DNA of 64,000 nt from Streptosporangium pseudovulgare (GTDB lineage Bacteria; Actinomycetota; Actinomycetes; Streptosporangiales; Streptosporangiaceae). The notes beneath the pieces were generated by a model that did not search any database, was not told where the DNA came from, and saw nothing but the letters and a program-made list of their open reading frames with translations. A program made the translations under genes and the position numbers. This document shows positions 49,001 through 56,597 of the stretch, piece after piece (within the stretch, counting starts at the first letter, position 1; each line of letters opens with the position of its first letter). The stretch is from the NCBI RefSeq assembly GCF_014648055.1, contig NZ_BMQJ01000010.1:124001-188000 (forward strand). Reading direction: 5' to 3'.

Positions 49001-49278
49001 ACGGCCTGGGCCTGTCGGAGGCGGACCAGGTCTGGGTGGAGCAGCAGTTCCGCGAGGCGGCGGGCGCCGACGCGCTCCGGCAGGCCGCCCTCGTCAACGA
49101 TGAGGCCAACTTCGGCGAGGTGTTCGCCGACCACCTGGAGAAGGTCGTCATTGACCGGCACACCGGCAATACCGGCCTGATGCAGCGCTTCTACGACGAC
49201 TCGCTGTTCCGGTCGCGGATCACCGAGATCGGGCGGCGGCAGGTCTACCGGATGATCCGCGACAGCGAGGGACTGTGA
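46009..49278 (+). CDS. hsdR: Type I restriction endonuclease R subunit
   Basis: About 1089 residues: N-terminal PD-(D/E)xK nuclease (LFVNGIPVATAELKNP, catalytic ExK near 157), SF2 translocase with Walker A-like HSAGSGKSNT (near 340), DEAH box VDEAHSSQSG (near 463) and motif III FAFTATPKGK, then helicase domain 2 (KYQTGFDQPLL, QTLSRLNRTH) and a helical C-terminus for M-subunit binding. Two Gly/Asp/Pro-rich inserts (about 220-262 and 487-525) are unusual. GTG 46009 follows AAGGA. It lies 8 kb from hsdS on the same strand and ends in a GTGA overlap with the heptad-repeat ORF. Confidence 0.94.
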   Translation: MTVPPVHHEKVFEDAIESALIDAGWLKGSNDFYDHALGLNPQELLDFVRATQPKEWRRLVVAQAGDEAGAARRLAERVAKAIDDEGALEVLRHGVKDRGVLFRLAYFRPAHTVAADALEPYGKNILSVVRQFRYSAKTTDTLDLALFVNGIPVATAELKNPLTGQTVEDAKRQYREDRDPQEPLFARRALVHFAVDPDLVFVTTRLAGERTRFLPFNMGTAGPGKPGGAGNPDGPGVLGAADLGDPYGAGTPDDLYGAGTHRTAYLWTRIWHPDTWLDLLRRFLHVDDEDVRKGKGRKPSPGKVHRLPLIFPRFHQWHAVQTLTGHARRYGAGHNYLVQHSAGSGKSNTIAWLAHALSGLHTSAALAGIDETALAKGYEPNQPVFDKVIVITDRVVLDRQLQETIYQFEHTPGVVRRIDQHSDQLAEALQGETAKVVITTLQKFPHVLQKIEGLRGRRFAVIVDEAHSSQSGEGAAALKRVLLKLGGGTASGDVAGRAPGDTPGAAPGDAVGAASTDDIDEDGDLLTASALARGRHDNLSYFAFTATPKGKTLTLFGVPGEDGKPRAFHTYSMRQAIEEGFILDVLKNYVTYATFWRLASTEPGDREVDRRKGQALLTRFAELHPTSMQQRAQIIVEHFRRHTAGRMGGRAKAMVVTRSREHAVRLGQAIRDHVAANGYPDCGTLIAFSQTLKVDGVEYTETRLNGFSERELPERFGYCRADDPSPGASEKAEYRILVVADKYQTGFDQPLLTTMYVDKKLAGVAAVQTLSRLNRTHRLKSQGDVFVLDFANEAEEIQEAFRPYYEGSATERIDPNLLYTREAAVLGHALLVESEMQALAEGYLRAERTSATRRELEKAHAELYRLTGPAVRRFVERQREDAENGGDAAEEFRGDLRGYVRLYGFLSQVVPYVDPDLERLYLFGRFLLNRLPRREDPAVDIGEIDLTHLRISLTGEHDISLPEAEEVTIPGPDGGGGAAPEPETASLRDLIAAFNDRYGLGLSEADQVWVEQQFREAAGADALRQAALVNDEANFGEVFADHLEKVVIDRHTGNTGLMQRFYDDSLFRSRITEIGRRQVYRMIRDSEGL

Positions 49279-49484
49279 CGGCCGCCGCACGCCTTCCCCG
49301 GAAAGGGGCGGCTCTCTTCCCGGAGGAGTCGGATTTCATCCCAAAGGGGACGGGTCTCTTCCCTCAGGGGGCGGAATTCCTCCAGGAGGAGATGGCTCTT
49401 CTCCTGGAAGGGAGAGGTTTTCTCCGAGAAGGGATCGGATTCTTCCCGCAGGAGACGGCTCTCTTGCCGAAGGGGACCGCGTGA
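49275..49484 (+). CDS. Small heptad-repeat protein between hsdR and kinase
   Basis: A 69-residue ORF made almost wholly of nine 7-residue repeats after VTAAA: RLPRKGA, ALFPEES, DFIPKGT, GLFPQGA, EFLQEEM, ALLLEGR, GFLREGI, GFFPQET, ALLPKGT. Consensus x-(L/F)-(F/I/L)-P-x-(G/E)-x. GTG 49275 overlaps the hsdR stop by 4 bases and its TGA overlaps the kinase GTG by 4 bases, which supports real translation. No known family. Alternatively the repeats matter as RNA: each unit carries an AGGAG or AGGGGA that resembles a ribosome-binding site. Confidence 0.6.
   Translation: MTAAARLPRKGAALFPEESDFIPKGTGLFPQGAEFLQEEMALLLEGRGFLREGIGFFPQETALLPKGTA
49290..49478 (+). repeat. Nine 21-base tandem repeats
   Basis: Nine exact-length, diverged units of 21 bases with approximate pattern GNNCTCTTCCCNNAGGGGACN. 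All keep reading frame. Divergence between units (about half the positions vary) shows the array is old rather than a recent slippage product. Confidence 0.9.
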
Positions 49485-51109
49485 ACCGGGGAGACGTCGT
49501 CGGTGACCGGTACGAGCTGGCCGACTACCTCGGCCGCGGCGGTTACGGCGAGGTCTGGAAGGGCTTCGACCGGTCGCTGGACCGGCATGTCGCGGTCAAG
49601 TTCATCCGTACGGAGCGGTTCCCCACCCCGGAACTGCGTGAGGAGGCCGAGCGGCGATTCCGTCGTGAGGCCCGGGTCACCGCGCGGATCGGGCATCCCG
49701 GGGTGCCGGTCATCCATGACCTCGGCACCCATGACGGTGACCTCTACCTGGTGATGGAGCTCGTCGAGGGTTTCCGCGTCGACGACCTGATCGCCTGCCA
49801 CCACCCGCTCCCGGTCGCCTGGGCGGCGGCGATCGCCGCTCAGATCTGCGCGGTCCTGACGGTCGCGCACGCCCGTTCGCTCATCCACCGGGACCTCAAG
49901 CCGACGAACCTGATCCTGTGTGCCGACGGCACGGTCAAGGTCCTCGACTTCGGCGTCGTCGCGATGCTGGGTTCGGCGGACGTCACGCAGATCACTCAGG
50001 ACGGGCAGAACGTCGGCACACCGCACTACATGTCGCCCGAGCTGGCTGTCACGGGCCTGGCCGGCCCGCGAAGCGATCTGTACGCACTGGGCTGCGTGCT
50101 GCACGAGCTGCTGACCGGGTCGCGGGTTTTCGAGTCGGCGTACACCGCCGCCGAGGTCGGCCGCCACTACACCGAGGCGCTCGCTCCCTTGCGGTCGCTC
50201 CGCGCGGACGTGCCCGCCGAGATCGAACGGCTGGTCCTGGAGCTGCTGGCCAAGAGTGCCGCCGACCGGCCCGCGGACGCGGCGGAGGTGTACGGGAGGC
50301 TGCTGCCGTTCGTGACGGCCCCGCCGCCCCTGCCCGGCGTGACGGCCGCGCCGCCGTCGCCCGACCCGCTGCGGATGTACGCCGCCGTCGCCGAGCGTGT
50401 CGCCGAGACCGCGCTGACCGGCCTCGGTGTCCCGGTGCGAGACGCCGGACCCGGGCGGAGGCTCTCTGAGGCGGAGCTGCGGGCGGCGAACGAGCGCGCC
50501 GAGGAACTCGCCCTCGAAGGACGGTTCAGCCAGGCGGTCGAACTGCTCGAAGGCGCGCTCGCCGGGGCCGAGGACGTCCTTCCGTCGGAGGATCCGGTGG
50601 TCTTCGCGTTGCGCATGCGGCTGGCCGGCTCGCGCTTCGCCGTCAGGGACTACCGGCGGGCGGCCGAGGAGTACGACGACCTGCTGCCCCGGCTGTCGGA
50701 GCTGCTGGGAGCCGTCCACCCGGCGGTGCTGGGCTGCCGCCTCAACCGGGCGCTCTGCGCGGCGGCGCTCGGGCGGCACCGGGTCGCGCTCTCGCAGATG
50801 GACGGCCTGCTCCGCGACGCGCGACCGGCACTGGGAGATCGCGACGAGTTCGTCCTGGAGCTGCGCAGGGAACTCGGCACGCTCCTCACCCGGCTGGGCG
50901 ACTACGACCGTGCGCGCGCGGTCCTGCGGCTCCTGCTCGCCGACCTGGAAGCCGAAAGCGGCGCCGGCCACCCCGACACCCGCGACGTCCGAGACCTGCT
51001 GCGGTCCCTCGAACGTGTTTCGCCGGCCCGGCCGGTGACGGATGTGGAAGGACGCCTCCGGCCCGAGGGCGACGGTGAACGCGGCGCGCGGCATCGGCCC
51101 TTCCGGTGA
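49481..51109 (+). CDS. Ser/Thr protein kinase with TPR-like tail
   Basis: A 542-residue Hanks-type kinase without a membrane helix. Gly-loop LGRGGYGEVW (near 19), catalytic Lys in HVAVKFIR, HRD as IHRDLKPTN, DFG as VLDFGVVAML, then GTPHYMSPE. Residues 330-510 are helical repeats (NERAEELALEGRFSQAVELL, RLAGSRFAVRDYRRAAEEYD) like TPRs. Coupled to the hsdR-heptad pair, it is likely part of the restriction/defence locus; phage-defence kinases such as Stk2 and PglW set the precedent. Its substrate is unknown, and HsdR/HsdM are candidates. Confidence 0.9.
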   Translation: MNRGDVVGDRYELADYLGRGGYGEVWKGFDRSLDRHVAVKFIRTERFPTPELREEAERRFRREARVTARIGHPGVPVIHDLGTHDGDLYLVMELVEGFRVDDLIACHHPLPVAWAAAIAAQICAVLTVAHARSLIHRDLKPTNLILCADGTVKVLDFGVVAMLGSADVTQITQDGQNVGTPHYMSPELAVTGLAGPRSDLYALGCVLHELLTGSRVFESAYTAAEVGRHYTEALAPLRSLRADVPAEIERLVLELLAKSAADRPADAAEVYGRLLPFVTAPPPLPGVTAAPPSPDPLRMYAAVAERVAETALTGLGVPVRDAGPGRRLSEAELRAANERAEELALEGRFSQAVELLEGALAGAEDVLPSEDPVVFALRMRLAGSRFAVRDYRRAAEEYDDLLPRLSELLGAVHPAVLGCRLNRALCAAALGRHRVALSQMDGLLRDARPALGDRDEFVLELRRELGTLLTRLGDYDRARAVLRLLLADLEAESGAGHPDTRDVRDLLRSLERVSPARPVTDVEGRLRPEGDGERGARHRPFR

Positions 51110-51160
51110 GGTCCGAAAGCCGCCAGCCCGCATCCGGGCCGAGTTGGTTGGCTGTCCCGC

Positions 51161-52048
51161 ATGAAGTTCTCACACCGTGACAGAGCCCTGCGTTTCCGCG
51201 AGTCGCACACCGACGGCCGGGTGCTGGTTCTGCCCACCGCCTGGGACGTCGCCAGCGCATGCCTCATCGAGGACGCCGGGGCTGACGCGATCGCCACCAC
51301 CAGCGCGGGCGTCGCCTGGAGCCTCGGCGCCGCCGACGGGAACCGGCTCGGCCGCGACCGTGCCCTCGACCTCGTCGCCCGCATCGTCTCCGCGGTCGAC
51401 GTCCCCGTCACCGCCGACATCGAAGGCGGCTACGCGAGCGACCCGGACGGGGTGGCCGAAACCGTTCGGGAGGTGCTCGCCGCGGGCGCCGTGGGAATCA
51501 ACATCGAAGACGGCCACGCCCCGGTCCCGCGGCTGCGGCCGGTCGGGGAACAGTGCGAGCGGATCACCGCCGCCCGGCGGGCCGCCGACGCCGTCCAGGT
51601 GCCGATGTTCCTCAACGCGCGCGTCGACACCTACCTTCTGGCCGCCGGTGATCCGGCCACCCGTCTGCGGGACACCGTGGACCGCGCGGTGGCCTACGTC
51701 GCCGCGGGCGCCGACGGGATCTTCGTGCCGGGGGTCACCGATCCGGAGACGGTGTCGGCCCTCGTCCGGGAGGTTCCGGTGCCGCTCAACATCATGGCCG
51801 GCCCGGGGGCGCCCACGATCGGTGAGCTGGCCGAGCTCGGGGTCGGCCGTGTCAGCCTCGGCCCGGCGATCGCCCTCGCCACCCATGCCCTCGTCCGGCG
51901 CGGCGTCCGGGAGTTGCTCACCGCCGGTACCTACACGGCCTTCGCCGAGGCGATGGACTACGGGGAGGTCAACGCCCTCGTGGATCGTCCGGGAGAGGCC
52001 GGTGACCGGCCGCTTCCCGTTGAGAATGAGGGGGCGAGGGCTCAGTAA
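51161..52048 (+). CDS. Isocitrate lyase/PEP mutase family protein
   Basis: A 295-residue TIM-barrel lyase: LPTAWDVASACLIEDAGADA, TADIEGGYASDPDGV (metal site), NIEDGHAPV, LNARVDTYL. The subgroup covers PEP phosphonomutase, oxaloacetate decarboxylase and 2-methylisocitrate-like lyases; the KKCGH-type active-site loop of isocitrate lyases is absent, so it is not a true ICL. It starts 52 bases after the kinase and may be outside the defence island. Substrate unknown. Confidence 0.85.
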   Translation: MKFSHRDRALRFRESHTDGRVLVLPTAWDVASACLIEDAGADAIATTSAGVAWSLGAADGNRLGRDRALDLVARIVSAVDVPVTADIEGGYASDPDGVAETVREVLAAGAVGINIEDGHAPVPRLRPVGEQCERITAARRAADAVQVPMFLNARVDTYLLAAGDPATRLRDTVDRAVAYVAAGADGIFVPGVTDPETVSALVREVPVPLNIMAGPGAPTIGELAELGVGRVSLGPAIALATHALVRRGVRELLTAGTYTAFAEAMDYGEVNALVDRPGEAGDRPLPVENEGARAQ

Positions 52049-52557
52049 TAGCCCTTGGTGCCGTCGAGCAGTTCCCTGACGGTGTCGAGGTGGCCCACGT
52101 GCCGGGCGGTCTCCTCGACCATGTGGATCAGCATCCAGCGCAGGGTCGCGCCGGCCGACCGGTAGCCGGGGTGGCTGCCCACGTCGTCCAGCGCATGGGC
52201 GGCGATGATCTCGTTGGAGGTCCGGCACTGCTGTTCGAACTCGTCGAGCAGCCGGGCGAGCGGGACCCCCTCGACCCGCATGTCGGCGTCCTCCACGTTC
52301 TCGTCGAACTGCGGATTGCCGTCGGACGGGCGGCCCAGGAAGAGGACCTCGAACCAGCAGTGCTCGGTCCAGCGCATGTGGGAGACCAGCCCGGCCACCG
52401 TCATCAGCGGCGAGGCGGGCAGCACCGGCCGGTACGCGTCCTCCTCCGACAGCCCCTCACATTTCCACCGCACGAGCGCGCGCTGCATGTCGAGCCAGCC
52501 GACGAGCTGGGTCCGCTCATCGGCGACGAAGGGAGGACGAACACGAGGAAAGGTCAT
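52042..52557 (-). CDS. DinB-family (DUF664) protein
   Basis: A 171-residue four-helix DinB/mycothiol-transferase-like protein. The three metal-binding histidines are visible: LVSHMRWTEH and LIHMVEETARHVGHLD (HxxxH pattern). In actinobacteria such proteins are mycothiol-dependent detoxification enzymes. Its 3' end overlaps the convergent PEP-mutase-family gene by 7 bases. Confidence 0.9.
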   Translation of the reverse strand: MTFPRVRPPFVADERTQLVGWLDMQRALVRWKCEGLSEEDAYRPVLPASPLMTVAGLVSHMRWTEHCWFEVLFLGRPSDGNPQFDENVEDADMRVEGVPLARLLDEFEQQCRTSNEIIAAHALDDVGSHPGYRSAGATLRWMLIHMVEETARHVGHLDTVRELLDGTKGYY

Positions 52558-52737
52558 GGCCGCCGACGATACTTCGGTCTCCCACGGTGACGCACCACGT
52601 TTTGGCCGGGGGCCGGCTCCCGCGCCCGCCGTACCGGACGAGGCGCGTGTCCGGAGCCTCCGGGCGGCTGAGCGCGCCGCCCGGAGGGGAAAGGAACCGT
52701 GGCACTGTTTGACCTTCCAGCGGCTGGAGGCTCGACG

Positions 52738-53217
52738 ATGTGCCGCATGGATCCGATCCCCGCGGAGATCACCCGCGACATCTACGGCATGCCCGCCTTC
52801 GTCTCACTGACCGTCGCCGACCTCGACCGCACGGTCGACTGGTACGTGAGCGGGCTGGACTTCATCTCGCTGTTCACCGTGCCCGGGCCCGGCGGTGAGC
52901 CCGCGCTGGTGCACCTGCGCCGCTGGCGGTACCAGGACATCCTGGTGCGTCCCGGCAAGGCCGACCCGGGGGAGGGGTGGACGATCGGGGTGATGGCCGA
53001 TCTGGAGCAGCTCGACGTGCTCGCCGAGCGGGCCCGCGCCCACGGCGGCGGTACGGTCGACGGTCCCGCCGACACCCCGTGGAACACCAGGGACCTGCGC
53101 GTCACCGACCCGGACGGATACACCGTCGTCTACACGGCCCGGCGCGCGGAGGGCGACCGCGACACGCGCTTCAACGCGATGATGGAGGAGGAGGCCCGCC
53201 GGCAACTCGGCGGGTGA
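52738..53217 (+). CDS. VOC-superfamily (glyoxalase-like) protein
   Basis: About 159 residues with paired beta-alpha-beta-beta-beta halves: MPAFVSLTVADLDRTVDWYV at the start and RDLRVTDPDGYTVVYT near the end, the late glutamate of the metal site replaced in that stretch. Function unknown (isomerase, dioxygenase or resistance protein are possible). ATG 52738 follows GGAGG; a GTG at 52699 with AAGGA is also possible. Confidence 0.85.
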   Translation: MCRMDPIPAEITRDIYGMPAFVSLTVADLDRTVDWYVSGLDFISLFTVPGPGGEPALVHLRRWRYQDILVRPGKADPGEGWTIGVMADLEQLDVLAERARAHGGGTVDGPADTPWNTRDLRVTDPDGYTVVYTARRAEGDRDTRFNAMMEEEARRQLGG

Positions 53218-53370
53218 TGTCCAAGCATCGGCCCCCTCAGAGCTACTTGCCCCGCGGCGTCGTCACCGGCTTCCCGGGACGGGAGGCGCCGGTGCGAAGC
53301 GGGTGCCGAGGGGTTTCCGGCGCTGTCAGAATCGGTGCCGACGACACCTCGGTCACGTACGGAGGGCGGC

Positions 53371-53712
53371 ATGACACAGGACCTTTTCGTCGGCATCCCC
53401 GTCACCGACTACGCCGCAGCGTTGCCGTGGTACGAACGACTCTTCGGCCGGCGGCCCTCGTTCCTGCCGAACGACGTCGAGGCGGTGTGGGAAGTGGCCG
53501 AGAACCGGTACGTCTACATCGTGCAGGACCCGGAACGGGCGGGGAACGCCCTGGTGCTGTCGTTCGTCGACGACCTGGACGACCGGATCGCCGAGATCGC
53601 GCGGCGAGGCGTCGAGCCCGCCAGGCGCGAGACGTACGACGGCGGTGTGACCAAGGTGACCTACCGGGACGCGGAAGGCAACGAGATCAGCTTCGGCGGC
53701 GTTCCGGGATGA
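53371..53712 (+). CDS. Second VOC-superfamily protein
   Basis: A 113-residue single glyoxalase-like domain: VGIPVTDYAAALPWYERLFG and VTYRDAEGNEISFGG. ATG 53371 follows GGAGGGCGG. Same strand as the previous VOC gene, 153 bases downstream, but the two are not close in sequence. Confidence 0.88.
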   Translation: MTQDLFVGIPVTDYAAALPWYERLFGRRPSFLPNDVEAVWEVAENRYVYIVQDPERAGNALVLSFVDDLDDRIAEIARRGVEPARRETYDGGVTKVTYRDAEGNEISFGGVPG

Positions 53713-53848
53713 CGCCCCCTCAGACCTGATCGCGGAACGCCGGAGGTCGAAGGCGTCCCTTCCGTGAGCCCCGGCCGGGAAACTGTCGTCGCGGTGCTCT
53801 AGCCTCCCGACCAGTTGATTGAGCTGGGCTTACCGGGAGAAAACGGCT

Positions 53849-55258
53849 ATGACATACCTTGAGCTGTCCGAGGACGGCGGCGGAGCGCACAAGTTCTACG
53901 AGGCAGCCGTGTCCGGGACGCAGGTGACGATCACGTACGGGCGCATCGGCGAGGCGGGGCAGACGAGGGTCACCGACTTCCCGACCGCGGAGAAGGCCCA
54001 GGCCGCGGCGGCCAAGAAGATCGGCGAGAAGGTGCGCAAGGGCTACGCGCCCGCCGTGCGCGGGATGCGGCAGCGCAGGCCCGTCACCCGCAGGACCATC
54101 GTCAGCACCCGTTCCACCGCCCGGCAGGCGCCGGTCCTGTGGCGCTTCGACAGTGGTTCCGCCGCGTTCGGCATCTTCGTGGACGAGGAGCGTTGCTGGG
54201 TCGGAAACCAGCGTGGCGACGTCTACACCGTCACCCATTCCGGCACCGTGACCAGCCGTTTCCGGCTGCCGGAGGGCGTCAAGTGCATCGTGGCCGATGA
54301 CTTCTGGATCTACGCGGGCTGCGACGACGGCACGGTGTACGACCTGAGCGGCAAGGTGCCGAGGGCGGCCTACGAGATCGCCGCCGACGTCGACATCTAC
54401 TGGCTCGACATCCACGACGGCGTCCTCGGCGTCTCCGACCGGGCCGGACGGATCACCACGATCGACTACGAGGACGAGCTCCAGTGGGCACGCATGGGCC
54501 GGGGCGACTCCGCATGGATGGTCCGGTGCGACGAGGACGCGGTCTATCACGGCCACTCGGACGGCGTGGCGCGCTACGACGCCGACGGCACCCTCGTGTG
54601 GCAGACGCCGGAGGTGCGGGACGTGCTGTTCGGCTGGCAGGAGCGGGACGCGGTCTACGCCGGAACCGCCCGCCGTACCGTCCACCGGCTGGCCAAGAGC
54701 GACGGCCGTGTCGAGGCCGTCTACCGGTGCGACGGGCCCGTCTACTCCTGCGCGACCTCGCCCGGGGGCCGCTACGTCTTCGCCGGGGACAGTCACTCGT
54801 CGGTGTACTGCTTCGCCGCGTCGGGGGAGCGGCTGTGGAAGCTCGGCACCGGCTGCGGGTCGGCCTTCTCCATGCAGTTCTTCGACGAGCGCCTGTACAT
54901 CGTCACCACCGACGGCTCCCTGGCGTGCATCGACGCGAGCGAGGCGGCGATCGCCGCCGCCTGCGGGGGCAGTGTGCCCGAGCGCGTCGACGTGAAGGCG
55001 GCCGCCTCGCTCGCGGCGGTGGAGCCGTCCGTCGTGCTGGAGACGGTCACCCACCCCGGGGACGGCGTGGTCGTGGAGTGCGTGCGCGAGGGTGAGCGCC
55101 TGCGCGTCCACGTGGTCAGCCCCGGCTACGAGTCGTGGAACGTGCAGTTCCCCAAGGCCGTCCGCGAGGCGGGCGCCCGCTACCTGGTCGAGGACGTGCG
55201 CCCCTCCGGCCGGGGCGGCTTCTACCGCGCCTACGGCGAGATCAGGCGACTGGTCTGA
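53849..55258 (+). CDS. WGR-domain/beta-propeller protein
   Basis: A 469-residue protein. Residues 1-70 are a WGR domain (YLELSEDGGGAHKFYEAAVS, VTITYGRIGEAGQT), a fold known from PARP enzymes and metazoan-like DNA-damage proteins. Residues 100-400 are repeated beta-blades with GDVYTVT, DGTVYDLSG and YVFAGDSHSSVYCF patterns typical of PQQ/WD-like propellers. The last 80 residues form a separate small domain. The combination suggests nucleic-acid binding joined to a protein-interaction propeller. ATG 53849 with GGGAGA upstream. Confidence 0.82.
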   Translation: MTYLELSEDGGGAHKFYEAAVSGTQVTITYGRIGEAGQTRVTDFPTAEKAQAAAAKKIGEKVRKGYAPAVRGMRQRRPVTRRTIVSTRSTARQAPVLWRFDSGSAAFGIFVDEERCWVGNQRGDVYTVTHSGTVTSRFRLPEGVKCIVADDFWIYAGCDDGTVYDLSGKVPRAAYEIAADVDIYWLDIHDGVLGVSDRAGRITTIDYEDELQWARMGRGDSAWMVRCDEDAVYHGHSDGVARYDADGTLVWQTPEVRDVLFGWQERDAVYAGTARRTVHRLAKSDGRVEAVYRCDGPVYSCATSPGGRYVFAGDSHSSVYCFAASGERLWKLGTGCGSAFSMQFFDERLYIVTTDGSLACIDASEAAIAAACGGSVPERVDVKAAASLAAVEPSVVLETVTHPGDGVVVECVREGERLRVHVVSPGYESWNVQFPKAVREAGARYLVEDVRPSGRGGFYRAYGEIRRLV

Positions 55259-55484
55259 GCCCTCGTCCGGAGCCCGGACCCCCACGACCCGGCCGGGCGG
55301 ACGGGCGTACGGTCGAGCGGCGGGATCACACACGGTGAGGCGGCAAGGGATCAGATGGTGGTTCGTGACGGGGTGGACGGGCGTCAGCCGATGGTTTCGG
55401 CCTCGGTGAGGTGATCGTACGTCGATGATTCCTCGTCGGTCTTCGCTCCCCGGGCCGGAGCGCGTCGTCGTGGAGGGATGAGGT

Positions 55485-55841
55485 GTGCCTGTGAACGACG
55501 GTCCCGAGGTTCCGTACATCGCGGTCCTGGTCTTCAGGACCGAGGTCGGCGGAGGCTACGCCCCTGCACGGTTCAGCGAGGACATCGTGCTGATCCGTGC
55601 CCGCTCCCCCGAGCGGGCGCGTGCCGTGGCGGAGACGCGGGGGCGGGAGGAGGAGACGTCCTACGCCAACGAATACGGCGAGACGGTCACCTGGGCCTTC
55701 GTCGGCGTGGCCGACGTGCGGGAAGCCCTGTACGACTCGCTCGACGAGAACGTGACCCTCTACTCCAGGAGCTTCGACGACCTGGCGCGGTATCGGCAGG
55801 TCTTCTCCTCGGACCTCGCGCCACACGACAGCGAGCCGTGA
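55485..55841 (+). CDS. DUF4288 protein
   Basis: A 118-residue protein with the DUF4288 pattern: YIAVLVFRTEVGGGYAP, IVLIRARSPERARAVAE, ETSYANEYGETVTWAFVGV. No known activity. GTG 55485 or 55491. Convergent with the GNAT gene. Confidence 0.85.
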   Translation: MPVNDGPEVPYIAVLVFRTEVGGGYAPARFSEDIVLIRARSPERARAVAETRGREEETSYANEYGETVTWAFVGVADVREALYDSLDENVTLYSRSFDDLARYRQVFSSDLAPHDSEP

Positions 55842-55883
55842 CCCCGGAGGCGAGCCCTGGTTCCGGGGTACGAGAGACCGTCG

Positions 55884-56468
55884 TCAGTTCGCCGGCCCGG
55901 CCCGTTCCGCGGTCGCCCGTGCTTCGCGCGCCCGCCATTCCTCGGCCAGCACCGACCAGACCTGGATGTCGATGCGACCGCCGTCGCCCGGGTACGCCTG
56001 GCGCAGGGTGCCGTCGAGGGACATGCCCAGCCGCTTCGCCGTGTTGACGCTGCGGGCGTTGTGGGCGTTGGTCCGCCACTCCACGCGCTGGACGCCGCGT
56101 TCCTCCACCGCCCAGCCGATGATCCGTTCGGCGGCGCGGGTGACCAGTCCGCGCCCCTCGGCGGCGGGCTCCAGCCAGCAGCCCGCCTCGCAGACGCCCA
56201 GCGCGGCGTCGAACGACACGAACAGCACGCCGCCGACGAGCGTGCCCTCCAGCCAGATCCCCCAGATGCCGCCCGAGTCCCGCGCCCATTTGTCGGCGTA
56301 GCGCTGCAGCAGGGCGCGGGCCCCGGCGACGTCGGAGGCCGCGAACAGCGGCGACACCCACGGCGTGATGTGCTCACGCGCCCGCTCCAGGTGGGCGAGG
56401 AACTCCTCGGCCCTCCAGGGATCGAGCGGCCGCAGCTCGGCGTGCTCGGTGAGCGGCAGGGTGAACAT
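55884..56468 (-). CDS. GNAT acetyltransferase, RimJ-like
   Basis: A 194-residue GNAT: ELRPLDPWRAEEFLAHLERA, GCWLEPAAEGRGLVTRAAER (acetyl-CoA loop) and NAHNARSVNTAKRLGMSLDG. RimJ/RimL ribosomal-protein acetyltransferase type. ATG 56468 with AGGAGG is chosen over 56489. Confidence 0.88.
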   Translation of the reverse strand: MFTLPLTEHAELRPLDPWRAEEFLAHLERAREHITPWVSPLFAASDVAGARALLQRYADKWARDSGGIWGIWLEGTLVGGVLFVSFDAALGVCEAGCWLEPAAEGRGLVTRAAERIIGWAVEERGVQRVEWRTNAHNARSVNTAKRLGMSLDGTLRQAYPGDGGRIDIQVWSVLAEEWRAREARATAERAGPAN

Positions 56469-56597
56469 CCGGCCTCCTGGGGTCATCACGGGCGTCGGGT
56501 ACGAACGCTAACGGATCATGACCCTGGATGACACCGGTTATGACGCCCGCCGTCCCGGTGCCCACCACCGTGCCGGACCGGTTCCCCTCCCGGGACC

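Noticed and set aside
49290-49478. The 21-base repeats as a CRISPR array
   Set aside because: Units are directly adjacent with no spacers, diverge from each other and keep one reading frame; no cas genes are near.
49275-51109. Kinase plus hsdR as BREX type 2 (Pgl)
   Set aside because: No PglX, PglZ or BrxC/PglY gene is present, and the methylases are type I HsdM-like.
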